52,259 nucleotides of DNA from JBEBGV01 sp040081265. GTDB taxonomy: Bacteria > Acidobacteriota > Vicinamibacteria > Vicinamibacterales > UBA2999. Shown here piece by piece: positions 9,427 through 16,624 of this stretch. The stretch is from NCBI GenBank assembly GCA_040081265.1, contig JBEBGV010000033.1, forward strand, positions 1 through 52,259. The letters are read 5' to 3'. Below the pieces are notes generated by a model, which was not told the origin of the DNA, made no database searches, and saw only the letters and a list, made by a program, of their open reading frames with translations. Position 1 is the stretch's first letter; every line of letters starts with the position of its first letter. A program made the translations under genes and the position numbers.

Positions 9427-10797
9427 TCATCGTCCTGCTGATGTGCCGAACGACTCGGCGACACTCCGCGCGATGGCGGAGGTGTCGGTATGGGACGTGT
9501 TCGACACGACGGCCACGACAATTCCACTTGCGGGAACGTCGAGCACTGACGCGACGGTCCCGCCCAATAGCGTGCCCTCATGGCTCTGCCCGGACGTCAG
9601 ACGCGCCGACGCCGGGAACTCTTGCACGGTTGCCGGCTGCAGCAGCGTGCCGCTGTTGATAGCCAGGCCGAAGCGCACCAGATCGGACGGCGTCGAATAG
9701 AACGCCATCGCGCCGGCGTAACACGACAGGTTGCCCAGCCGCATCGTGCGCCTGCCGCCACGCGGGTCGGTACTATCTCTCGGGACGTAGACCGTGGCGA
9801 TATCCATCGCCGTCCTGGGTGTCGTCTTACCCAGGCCGATCGGCTCGAACACCAGACGGCGAATGAGCGTAAACGGTGGCGGATCCTCTGCCGGCTCGCC
9901 GATGGCTTCAGGGTTTTCCTCCGTCGTGGACTCGGCGCCGGTGTTCGCCATCGCGAGTGGCTCAAACACCCTGTCCCGCATGAACCCGAGGAACGGCTGA
10001 TCCGCCGCCCCTTCGATGGCGGCACTCACCAGGACCCATCCGTAGGGTGACGCGTTGTTCGCGAACAACGGCACTGCGTCTGCCGGACGCGCGCACCGTT
10101 GACGGGAGAGCGGGCTGTCGTCGAGAGCGTCGGCATCGGTACCCGTCACAGGTCCCATCAGCTGCCGAAGCGTCACCGTTGACTGTCCCTTTGGAAACTC
10201 GGGCACGTACGTCTGGATCTGCTCATCCAGTGATAGCCGGTCCTCGTCCAGCAGCAACCCAGCCGCGGCCGCCGTCAGCATTGCGGAGGCTGTCCCGATC
10301 CGGAATCGCGTCGTCGGCGTCACCGGCACCTGCGCCTCGACGTCGCTCCAGCCGAAGCCTTCGGCCCAGACAACGTCACGGCCGATACCCACTGCTACCG
10401 AGAGCCCTGGCAGGTTCTGCTCGCGAAGGTGTTCCCGCACGCGTGAGCGAGCCTGGTTCACCGCGACCGACCAGCGTGGCGGCACGCCGGCCCCGCTGAC
10501 TGACGGGACGCGGTCCGCCTGCGCGTGCAGTGGGACTCTCCCCGCGGTTTCGTAGGCAAGAAATCCCGCCAATGCCGCGACGACCACGGCGACGACAAAT
10601 GCGCTGCGAACAGCCCACACCGGGAGACGGTTCCGTGCGATCTTCACGCCCAGCGCCACGCCGGCGATCGTCAGCAGGATGCCGGCGGCCGAGGCGCCAG
10701 GGGCATCGTCTGTGGCGCCGATGTAGACACCGTTGGCGCCGATGCACACGGCAATGATGATGAGGGCCAGACCCAGGACGAGCTTGGTGGTTTTCAT
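9427..10797 (-). CDS. Membrane-anchored serine-hydrolase-fold protein, catalytic residues lost
   Basis: 456 residues. The ATG at 10797 is preferred over GTG 10809. Three hydrophobic segments (about 5-27, 36-53 and 62-81) precede a class C beta-lactamase-like domain (about 110-456). The fold is recognisable from LPGLSVAVGIGRDVVWAEGFGW, FRIGT, LLLDEDRLSLDEQIQTYVPEFP and VFEPLAMANT. Where active members have SxxK (as FRIGSVSK), this protein reads T169-A-S-A172, so both the nucleophile and the general base are gone. The YxS/N loop is shortened to NNASPYGW without the tyrosine, and HTSG reads PVTG. It is probably a non-hydrolytic binding or sensing protein, or an early pseudogene without stops. 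It is divergent from the gene at 10855. Confidence 0.82.
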   Translation of the reverse strand: MKTTKLVLGLALIIIAVCIGANGVYIGATDDAPGASAAGILLTIAGVALGVKIARNRLPVWAVRSAFVVAVVVAALAGFLAYETAGRVPLHAQADRVPSVSGAGVPPRWSVAVNQARSRVREHLREQNLPGLSVAVGIGRDVVWAEGFGWSDVEAQVPVTPTTRFRIGTASAMLTAAAAGLLLDEDRLSLDEQIQTYVPEFPKGQSTVTLRQLMGPVTGTDADALDDSPLSRQRCARPADAVPLFANNASPYGWVLVSAAIEGAADQPFLGFMRDRVFEPLAMANTGAESTTEENPEAIGEPAEDPPPFTLIRRLVFEPIGLGKTTPRTAMDIATVYVPRDSTDPRGGRRTMRLGNLSCYAGAMAFYSTPSDLVRFGLAINSGTLLQPATVQEFPASARLTSGQSHEGTLLGGTVASVLDVPASGIVVAVVSNTSHTDTSAIARSVAESFGTSAGR

Positions 10798-10854
10798 CGG
10801 GAGCAACACCTGAGATTGGAATGATTATGGTGGAATCCTTGCTACAATCCCGGC

Positions 10855-11976
10855 ATGAAAACCCAGACACTCCTGGTCGTCGCCGCCGTGTTCGCCTCGG
10901 CGATGGCGGTCGTTGCGCAGCAACAGGTTGGCACCCCCGGCGTCCAGGCTGGACGGGATCCCAATCGCGCGGCGTTTGTTGCGGCCAACTGTAAGGCGCA
11001 GCCGGCCGCTGCAGCGCCAGCGGCTCCGGCCGGGCAGAATGCCGGCCGCGGCGGCGGTGGTGCCCAGCCGGCCGTCCCACCCGTACTCATCCCCGCTGAC
11101 CCCGCTCCCCCCATCGCGGGCGTGCTCGCCACAGGGCAGCGCTGGCGCAAGGTCTGGGAGGGCACCGGCAACAACACTGATGGTGCCACCGGGACGGATA
11201 AGGGACTGCTGCTGGCGCAAAACGACCTGAGCCAGATTGTCGAGATCTCGCTCGACGGCAAGGTCGACGTGATCGCCAAAGACACCTTCACCGGTGGAGC
11301 GCTGGGCGTTACGCCCGACGGCACGCTCTACGTTGGGACGCGCGCGCTGAACCGGGGCATCTGGCGCGTCACCCCGCGCACGCTCTTCACCAACACCATG
11401 AACGGTGAACCGCTCGAGTGCCTGGGCCCGGCAGTCCTCAACGACATGGTCGCTGACAAGAAGGGCGGCTTCTACCTGACCATGGGCGGCGTGTACTACG
11501 CCAACGCCAAGGGCGTGGTGAGTGGACGCTACGGCACCGTCGGCGGCAACGGCATCGTGGTCAGCCCCGACGACAAGACGCTGTATGTCACCGGCAGGCT
11601 TGCGGGCGCCATGCCGCCAGCCGATCTGAAGCTACCCGCCGGCGCCCCCACACCTACCGGGGGGCTCGTAGCGTTCGACATTCAACCGGATGGGTCGCTG
11701 ACCAACGAGCGGCAGTTCGCCTGGGCCGGTGGCGACGGTTCAGCCGTCGATACCGCTGGACGCATCTACACGCCCGGCAACAACGGCGCGTGGGTGATTG
11801 ACCCGGCCAATGGCCAGTTCCTCGGCTACTTCCCGACACCGGCCGGTACGCATGGCCTGCATTTCGGCGGGCCTGGCCGACGCACGTTGTTCTCACTCCA
11901 GCTCAACGTCCAGACGTCGGTTCATGCGATCGACACGCAGGTGCGGGGCTACCAGGCCACGGAGTGGAAGCGCTAG
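10855..11976 (+). CDS. Secreted SMP-30/gluconolactonase-like beta-propeller protein
   Basis: 373 residues with a clear signal peptide (MKTQTLLVVAAVFASAMAVVAQ) and a low-complexity Ala/Pro/Gly linker (about 47-85). The rest looks like a six-bladed propeller of the SMP-30/strictosidine-synthase type: LDGKVDVIAK, GGALGVTPDGTLYVGT, LNDMVADKKGGFYLT, GNGIVVSPDDKTLYVT and GSAVDTAGRIYT. The LNDMVAD and GIVVSPD segments match the family's conserved metal-site and blade motifs. A lactonase-like activity is possible but not provable; the substrate is unknown. A -10-like TACAAT (10843-10848) lies only 6 bp before the ATG, so the mRNA may be nearly leaderless. Confidence 0.78.
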   Translation: MKTQTLLVVAAVFASAMAVVAQQQVGTPGVQAGRDPNRAAFVAANCKAQPAAAAPAAPAGQNAGRGGGGAQPAVPPVLIPADPAPPIAGVLATGQRWRKVWEGTGNNTDGATGTDKGLLLAQNDLSQIVEISLDGKVDVIAKDTFTGGALGVTPDGTLYVGTRALNRGIWRVTPRTLFTNTMNGEPLECLGPAVLNDMVADKKGGFYLTMGGVYYANAKGVVSGRYGTVGGNGIVVSPDDKTLYVTGRLAGAMPPADLKLPAGAPTPTGGLVAFDIQPDGSLTNERQFAWAGGDGSAVDTAGRIYTPGNNGAWVIDPANGQFLGYFPTPAGTHGLHFGGPGRRTLFSLQLNVQTSVHAIDTQVRGYQATEWKR

Positions 11977-12019
11977 CGCCGCCAGCTACAGAGACGTCGG
12001 CGCACGCGAGTTGCAGATT

Positions 12020-12181
12020 CTACCCGTTGCCTCCTTTCGCCGAGCCGTTGTTCACCGCCTTGTTGACGGCGCCCTTCTTCGCATTGACACTGAGCGCGCC
12101 CCGACTGCGCTTTGTGGCGGCCTTATCGCTCCGCGGTTCCTGCTGCCCGCCACCCTGCGATCGCTTCGTCCGGTTTGACAT
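12020..12181 (-). CDS. Small basic hydrophilic protein
   Basis: 53 residues, rich in Lys, Arg, Ser, Asn and Gly (MSNRTKRSQGGGQQEPRS at the start), with no hydrophobic segment. The start ATG at 12181 has a strong ribosome site GGAGGG five bases upstream, which is the main reason for calling it; a longer frame upstream has neither codon bias nor a site. I do not recognise a family; the composition suggests nucleic-acid binding or an intrinsically disordered stress protein. It is divergent from the DUF3309 gene at 12340. Confidence 0.6.
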   Translation of the reverse strand: MSNRTKRSQGGGQQEPRSDKAATKRSRGALSVNAKKGAVNKAVNNGSAKGGNG

Positions 12182-12339
12182 GTAACCCTCCGGCTCCGAG
12201 CACTGCAGGCTACGTACCGCATGGCCAGCAACAGGCGGGAGTGACCGGCAGAATCGACCGGTGGGTCTCCTGGGTTCTGTCGGTCCCCTCGCGCCACTCG
12301 AACATGCGCGATGGCATCCACCTTGCTCAAAACACGGGC

Positions 12340-12483
12340 ATGAGCACACTCTTGATTCTCCTCATCCTCCTGCTCGTGCTGGGCGGCGGTGGATTCTACG
12401 CTGGCGGGGCTCGGGTCGGTGGAAGCCTTGGTGGTCTGATCCTGCTGGTCCTGATCGTGATGGCGTTGACAGGACGACTGTAG
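12340..12483 (+). CDS. DUF3309-like small hydrophobic protein
   Basis: 47 residues: a first transmembrane helix (MSTLLILLILLLVLGGG), a short Gly/Ala turn and a second helix (LGGLILLVLIVMALTGRL). The length, the MSTLLI start and the GGLxLLVLIV second half fit the DUF3309 family of tiny inner-membrane proteins, whose role is unknown. The ribosome site is weak (CGGGC only). It is followed four bases later by the ATG of the next small gene, so the two are probably co-translated. Confidence 0.65.
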   Translation: MSTLLILLILLLVLGGGGFYAGGARVGGSLGGLILLVLIVMALTGRL

Positions 12484-12487
12484 ACGG

Positions 12488-12697
12488 ATGGCGAACCCCG
12501 ACAACCGCTCGGCGCAGATCGGCCCAGACACATCGGGTGAGCGGCGACCGCAGGCGGTGCCTCCGTTGAAGGACCGCGACCAGGCGCGGAATCACAAAGC
12601 GCCTGTCGAGGACCGCGACTCACAGGATATCGACCCTGACTCCGCTGAATCCGACAACAACCGTAACGACACGGTTGATGACGACGTCGAGGCGTAG
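12488..12697 (+). CDS. Small acidic hydrophilic protein
   Basis: 69 residues, strongly hydrophilic and acidic towards the C-terminus (DPDSAESDNNRNDTVDDDVEA), with no Cys and no hydrophobic segment; likely disordered. Begins 4 bp after the DUF3309 stop, with AGGA about 13 bases upstream, so it probably relies on coupling. No family recognised. Its charge is opposite to that of the small basic protein at 12020-12181, but no link can be shown. Confidence 0.55.
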   Translation: MANPDNRSAQIGPDTSGERRPQAVPPLKDRDQARNHKAPVEDRDSQDIDPDSAESDNNRNDTVDDDVEA

Positions 12698-12719
12698 GCC
12701 AGTAACCTCGATCCGCCAC

Positions 12720-13049
12720 TCAGCTCACGAGCAAGACGACAACGGCCAGCAAAGCTGCGACGCCGCCGGCCTGCACGCTGCGCTTCGGCGCGTAGGCAAA
12801 GGGAAAGACGAGCGCGAGGCCGCTGGCTGAGAGGTTCATCAGCCACGCCGCCGTGCCCATCGGCACGTCCCAGTTCAGGTAGCACGGCAGCCACGACAGT
12901 CCGAGCAGCAGATAGCCACCCACGCGGAGCCCCTGGACGAGGCCGCGCGATGGCGGCGTCGTCCAGATCAGCGGCACGTTGCGCTTCGTGATCGCGCAAA
13001 GAGCGGCGAAGCCGGCATACGCGCAGAGAAAAGCAGAGAGCAGGTACAT
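12720..13049 (-). CDS. DUF3325 family membrane protein (iron-uptake accessory)
   Basis: 109 residues with about four transmembrane helices, starting MYLLSAFLCAYAGFAALCA, with a charged loop ITKRNVPLIW and ending in AGGVAALLAVVVLLVS. DUF3325 proteins sit downstream of PepSY-TM and DUF3649 genes in siderophore/iron-uptake operons, exactly as here. The ATG (13047-13049) overlaps the stop of the PepSY gene as TGATG; a GTG one codon earlier is an alternative. Function in the complex is unknown; it may assist periplasmic or inner-membrane iron reduction. Confidence 0.82.
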   Translation of the reverse strand: MYLLSAFLCAYAGFAALCAITKRNVPLIWTTPPSRGLVQGLRVGGYLLLGLSWLPCYLNWDVPMGTAAWLMNLSASGLALVFPFAYAPKRSVQAGGVAALLAVVVLLVS

Positions 13050-14755
13050 CACTCGGCTGGTGAGAGCACGGGTGGCGCGACGAGCTTGCCAACGGGGACG
13101 CCGACGCGCTTACCGCTCACCTTCCACGCGGTATACGCCAGCATCAGGCCGATGCTCAATCCGCTGAGATCGACGGCCACCATCTTCCAGTCGCCTGCCC
13201 TGATCATCGAACCGAGATCGCAGTTGGGCACCAGATATCCGATCGCAGGCATGCCGATGCAGAGCACCGCGCCGGCGGCAAACTGTTCGGTCCAGGCTCT
13301 GTGCGGCACCCGCACGAAGGCATGCACTGCGGCGACACCCCAGGCCCCCCAGAACAGATACAGTTCCCAGTCGGAGCGCACCGCCTGGTCGAACGGTATG
13401 GCGCGGATCGACGCATAGACGCCGTCGAAGTAGCCTCCACTCGGGTCCGAGAGCGACTGCGGCAGCAGTCGGATCGCCCAGAGATAGCTGGCGCAGGCGA
13501 TCAGCGCGCCGCCAATCGAAGCCACGTTCATGCGTTCGACAAACGCGTAGAAGCGTCCCTCGCCGACTGAATGCGCCATCGCCTTGCGTTTGGTGGTGAA
13601 CATGATCAGCCCGGTGGCGATCATGATCGTGCCGGCGGCGGCGGACAAGAAATACAGGATCCGCATCGGTGTGCCGCCGAAGAAGGCGAAGTGAATGCCC
13701 GCAAATGCGTTGGTGACCTTCTGCACCGCAGGCGTCCTGTTTCCTGGTGGACTGAGGACCGTGCCGGTCACGCCATCGAAAGTCATGGACTCAGACGAGA
13801 AGGTCATGACGTTGGGACGCGCGCGCGGGCCGCTCATCCGCACCACCGCGTTATCACGACCAGGATTGCTGACCGCGAAGCCTGAGAGAGGGCCCATCAG
13901 CTCCGTCGCCTGCGCAAAGAGCGCCGGGATTGCAACGTTGGCTGCGGGGTTCCCAGGCTCCACGACATTGGCCGGATAGTCACCGACCGCATCGGCGGCG
14001 ATGCGCCCCCACAACATTCCTGGGCCCGCCACGCCGGGGGCGGGCGCCACGCGCGGCGCCGGATAGCGCGCGGCCATCTGCATGCCAGTAGGAATATAGA
14101 GATAGCAGTAGAAGACGAGGCCGCTCAGCACGATCACGAAGTGGAAAGGCCACGCAAAGACGCCGAGCACGTTGTGCGCGTCGAGCCAGCGGGTCTGTGG
14201 AACCTTCGCATTGCGCCGGAAGGTGAAGAAGTTGCGGAAGATCTTCTTGTGGATGACCAGTCCCGTGATCGTGCCGATCAGGAAGCCCATGCCGACCAGG
14301 CCCGACAGCATGTAGGTCCACTTGAACGTGCGCCCCTGCAGATCGGGCACCACGTTGTTGAACGTCCAGTGGAAGTCCACGAAGAAACGCCCGCCGTTGG
14401 TCACGGTGGTGACTTCGCGCCCCGAGCCATCGGGTACCAGCCGCTTGAACTGCTGGGCGTCGTTCTCGTCGAGCCAGCTCAGGACCAGGAGCGGATGGCG
14501 GTCGAAGTCTGGCATGTAGACGTTCCAGCGCTTCGAGTCGGGAGCGACCTTGCGGAGGTAATCGAGGCTGTAGTCCACCGTCTGCGGTATGGACAACATC
14601 TTCGCGCCGTGCAGCTCCGGCTGCGCCCAGTGCTGAATTTCCAGCCAGAAGACCGAGAGCGTTCCAGTGAGAAAGAGCGCGAATGCCAGCCAGCCGAGCA
14701 CCAGCCCAAACCAGGTGTGCAGCCAGCTCATTCGCTGCGTAAAGCTCTTTTCCAT
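13049..14755 (-). CDS. PepSY-associated transmembrane protein (ferric-siderophore reductase-like)
   Basis: 568-residue inner-membrane protein. Start ATG at 14755 is preceded by AGGAGA with good spacing; the longer frame runs into the 7-bp repeat array and encodes a repeat artefact. The N-terminus MSWLHTWFGLVLGWLAFALF is the conserved first helix with the His of PepSY_TM proteins. Further helices occur at about 145-170, 195-215, 350-380 and through the last 170 residues, around a large periplasmic loop. Family members near TonB receptors are thought to pass electrons to ferric siderophores or to act in their import. The operon order is DUF3649, this gene, DUF3325. No TonB-dependent receptor is present in the window. 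Confidence 0.86.
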   Translation of the reverse strand: MEKSFTQRMSWLHTWFGLVLGWLAFALFLTGTLSVFWLEIQHWAQPELHGAKMLSIPQTVDYSLDYLRKVAPDSKRWNVYMPDFDRHPLLVLSWLDENDAQQFKRLVPDGSGREVTTVTNGGRFFVDFHWTFNNVVPDLQGRTFKWTYMLSGLVGMGFLIGTITGLVIHKKIFRNFFTFRRNAKVPQTRWLDAHNVLGVFAWPFHFVIVLSGLVFYCYLYIPTGMQMAARYPAPRVAPAPGVAGPGMLWGRIAADAVGDYPANVVEPGNPAANVAIPALFAQATELMGPLSGFAVSNPGRDNAVVRMSGPRARPNVMTFSSESMTFDGVTGTVLSPPGNRTPAVQKVTNAFAGIHFAFFGGTPMRILYFLSAAAGTIMIATGLIMFTTKRKAMAHSVGEGRFYAFVERMNVASIGGALIACASYLWAIRLLPQSLSDPSGGYFDGVYASIRAIPFDQAVRSDWELYLFWGAWGVAAVHAFVRVPHRAWTEQFAAGAVLCIGMPAIGYLVPNCDLGSMIRAGDWKMVAVDLSGLSIGLMLAYTAWKVSGKRVGVPVGKLVAPPVLSPAE

Positions 14756-14777
14756 CACTTCTCCTGACGCGTTACTA

Positions 14778-14862
14778 GTTCCTGGTTCCTGGTTCCTGGT
14801 TCCTGGTTCCTGGTTCCTGGCAACTAGCAACTAGCAACTAGCAACTAGCAACTAGCAACTAA
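14778..14862. repeat. Two adjacent 7-bp tandem repeat arrays
   Basis: Six perfect copies of GTTCCTG (14778-14819) are followed by five perfect copies of CAACTAG (14821-14855) and a sixth ending CAACTAA. The arrays fill the gap between the DUF3649 stop, which itself lies inside the last repeat (14859-14861), and the leader of the PepSY gene. CTAGTT at 14775-14780 is the reverse complement of the AACTAG core, so the left flank can pair with the right array. Confidence 0.97.
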
Positions 14863-15179
14863 TTCGGTCCCGGCGTAAGCATCACGACACCGACGAGCAC
14901 CGCGGTGAGCACTGTCAGCATCAACCACGCCTTCCGCATGGATGCCATCGAACACACCCCGATGATGAGAGCGACATAGACGACGAGCTGTATGAGACCG
15001 GAGAACATCCCGGCATTGGCGCGGGTCAGCAGGTTCCACTCGATGGCCATCTTGGCCACGGCGGCGCCGGTCCAGTAGGTGACGACGTAGCCGCCGAGCA
15101 CTGCGGCGGCGGTTCTGGAGATGACCAGCCAGGTATACGACGAGTCGGACGCCTTCTTGCTCTGGACGACGACAGCCAC
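14859..15179 (-). CDS. DUF3649 family membrane protein (iron-uptake accessory)
   Basis: 106 residues; GTG start at 15179 with a strong GGAGGTAA site. After a short cytoplasmic N-terminus come three hydrophobic stretches: RTAAAVLGGYVVTYWTGAA, GLIQLVVYVALIIGVCSMA and LMLTVLTAVLVGVVML. The family is found with PepSY-TM and DUF3325 genes in iron/siderophore uptake operons, and this is the first gene of such an operon here. The stop codon falls in the downstream heptamer array. Its promoter should lie in 15180-15319, which also holds a small hairpin (CTGGGA/TCCCAG, 15240-15254). Confidence 0.8.
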   Translation of the reverse strand: MAVVVQSKKASDSSYTWLVISRTAAAVLGGYVVTYWTGAAVAKMAIEWNLLTRANAGMFSGLIQLVVYVALIIGVCSMASMRKAWLMLTVLTAVLVGVVMLTPGPN

Positions 15180-15319
15180 GTTACCTCCGCTTGCTCGTGA
15201 GGACTCGGCCCGGGATCCCAGCGAAACCGTCGGTTAGGGCTGGGATTGTCCCAGAAAACGGGTGTGGGCGATACAAGAACGGCGGGCGGTGAACTGTCGG
15301 ACCCCGGCTGCAGTCCGTG

Positions 15320-15348
15320 TTGACAACGTATACACAGGACGCTAGAGT
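15320..15348 (+). promoter_or_regulatory. Sigma-70-type promoter of the toxin-antitoxin operon
   Basis: Consensus -35 TTGACA (15320-15325) and -10 TAGAGT (15343-15348) with a 17-bp spacer, 14 bp before the antitoxin ATG. The -35 lies in the near-palindrome GTTGACAAC (15319-15327), and GTATAC (15328-15333) follows in the spacer. Ribbon-helix-helix antitoxins usually bind such short palindromes to autorepress; that role is inferred. Confidence 0.7.
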
Positions 15349-15362
15349 CAGAGAACAGACCC

Positions 15363-15647
15363 ATGGCAGCACCCGCACCCGCCGCGAGGACAAGAACCAT
15401 CAACCTCCGCATCGAGGATGAGCGCCGAGCGCTGATCGATCGAGCTGCTGAAGCTGTTGGCAAAGACCGAACTCAGTTCGTGCTCGACGCAGCGACCCGC
15501 GAGGCGACAACGGTGCTGCTCGACCAGCGGTACTTTCAGCTCGACACGGATGCATTCGCCAGGTTCAACGCAGCACTCGACGCCTCTCCGGCCGAGAACC
15601 CACGCTTGCGGAAGCTTCTCTCACGAAAAGCGCCCTGGGCACGATGA
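15363..15647 (+). CDS. DUF1778 (TacA-like) ribbon-helix-helix antitoxin
   Basis: 94 residues. The N-terminal half (RTINLRIEDERRALIDRAAEAVG, then KDRTQFVLDAATREA) is the ribbon-helix-helix DNA-binding fold of DUF1778/TacA antitoxins. The C-terminal half, with FQLDTDAFARFNAALDA and a basic end, is the part that wraps the acetyltransferase toxin in known complexes. Its last four bases overlap the toxin start (ATGA), the usual coupling of such pairs. No strong ribosome site is seen. It probably represses the promoter at 15320-15348. Confidence 0.92.
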   Translation: MAAPAPAARTRTINLRIEDERRALIDRAAEAVGKDRTQFVLDAATREATTVLLDQRYFQLDTDAFARFNAALDASPAENPRLRKLLSRKAPWAR

Positions 15648-16165
15648 GCCGTGCGTTGGACATCAGCTCTCCGGAGCATCTGACTGCCGCGCATGACCTC
15701 AGCACCTTTGATTCCGGCACGCCGGAACTCGACAACTGGTTGAAACGCCGAGCGCTTGCCAATGAGGCGCTCGGCTCTTCGCGGACCTATGTCGTCGTCG
15801 CCGGTGGGCGCGCTGTCGGCTTCTACGCGATTGCCAACGGAGCTGTTGCCCACAAGGACGTGTCCGCGAAGGCCAGGCGCAACCTGCCGGACCCGATTCC
15901 GGTCATGGTGCTTGCTCGTCTGGCGGTCGATTCCGCGTACCAGAACCAAGGCCTGGGCTCCGCCCTTCTCAAGGACGCGCTCCTTCGCACCCTGGCCGCC
16001 GCTCAGATCGCTGGTATTCGCGCGGTGCTGCTGCACGCGATGTCAGACGACGCGAAGCGCTTCTATGTCCGCTCCGGGTTTCACGAATGCCCGGTTGACC
16101 CGATGATGATGATGGTCACCCTCGAAGAAGTTGAACAACATCTCGGCCCTGGCAATGCGACGTGA
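15644..16165 (+). CDS. GNAT acetyltransferase toxin (TacT/AtaT-like)
   Basis: 173 residues. Characterised TacT-type toxins acetylate the amino acid on charged tRNAs and so stop translation. Visible features are the family N-terminus (LSTFDSGTPELDNWLKRRA), beta strands around VMVLARLAVDSAYQNQ, the acetyl-CoA pyrophosphate loop QNQGLGSALL, and the catalytic-tyrosine segment KRFYVRSGF. The LARLAVD and FDSG signatures are characteristic of the toxin group rather than of generic GNAT enzymes. Downstream is the strong hairpin at 16352-16380. Confidence 0.93.
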   Translation: MSRALDISSPEHLTAAHDLSTFDSGTPELDNWLKRRALANEALGSSRTYVVVAGGRAVGFYAIANGAVAHKDVSAKARRNLPDPIPVMVLARLAVDSAYQNQGLGSALLKDALLRTLAAAQIAGIRAVLLHAMSDDAKRFYVRSGFHECPVDPMMMMVTLEEVEQHLGPGNAT

Positions 16166-16196
16166 TCGGCCATCTCGACGCCCAACCGGACCGCCC

Positions 16197-16265
16197 TCAC
16201 GAGAAGAACTGCTTCTTGATCTCGTCGTTGGATACCAGCTCGCGTGCGTCGCGCGTTCCTTGTCG
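16197..16265 (-). pseudogene. Short C-terminal gene fragment (possible)
   Basis: On the minus strand an open frame reads RQGTRDARELVSNDEIKK then QFFS and a stop at 16199-16197, with an in-frame stop (TAG) immediately upstream and no start. The pattern ELVSNDEIKKQFF resembles the C-terminal tail of branched-chain amino acid or Lpt-type ABC ATPases (ELxxNxxVxKxYxG). It is only about 22 codons, so this could be chance. Confidence 0.25.
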
Positions 16266-16351
16266 CTAACGGCCATGTCGGTAATTCGACCCTAGAACAG
16301 CCTCGCTGTCGGTGGCGAGACTTCTTGCGCTTTGGCTCAAGAGGGACGGGG

Positions 16352-16380
16352 ACGGAGGCCAGGCAACGCCTGGCCTCCGT
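16352..16380. terminator. Perfect 13-bp hairpin, likely terminator between convergent units
   Basis: Arms ACGGAGGCCAGGC (16352-16364) and GCCTGGCCTCCGT (16368-16380) with a 3-base loop AAC. It lies 10 bp beyond the stop of the minus-strand DUF2188 gene and 190 bp beyond the plus-strand toxin. The T-rich tail is weak (TTGTCTT on the plus side), so termination is likely but not certain. Confidence 0.7.
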
Positions 16381-16390
16381 TGTCTTCGCG

Positions 16391-16624
16391 CTAACGCTCG
16401 GTGTCGGGTCGCGCGCTCTCGCGACCGTAGCTGTCCTTGGTGCGGATCTGCCCGCTGCGGCCGTGGATCACCAGCTCCACGTGATCGCGCCTGGCGACGG
16501 CCCTGCCCGCCTTCGCGGCCGCCGCTTGTGAACGATGCGCGGACAGCACACGACCGGCCTGAACAATGATCCAGCCATAGCCATCCACACCTGGACACAC
16601 ATGCACGTCGTGATGCTCGGTCAC
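16391..16624 (-). CDS. DUF2188 family protein
   Basis: 77 residues from GTG 16624, which overlaps the stop of the preceding gene (GTGA). The sequence fits DUF2188: a first strand with HVCPGVDGYGWIIVQAG, an S-x-x-x-x-AAAAKAGRAVARRDH helix, then ELVIHGRSGQIRTKDSYGRES. The terminal HGRxGxIRxKDSYG signature is diagnostic. Family function is unknown. A longer frame upstream is only the shadow of the overlapping 253-residue gene. Confidence 0.88.
   Translation of the reverse strand: MTEHHDVHVCPGVDGYGWIIVQAGRVLSAHRSQAAAAKAGRAVARRDHVELVIHGRSGQIRTKDSYGRESARPDTER

Noticed and set aside
14756..14830. N-terminal extension of the PepSY protein through the heptamer array
   Set aside because: It encodes a repeat artefact (NQEPGTR), and ATG 14755 has a proper ribosome site and the family's normal start.
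15181..15393. 70-codon minus-strand frame over the toxin-antitoxin promoter
   Set aside because: Lies on a clear promoter and the antitoxin start; no family or ribosome site.
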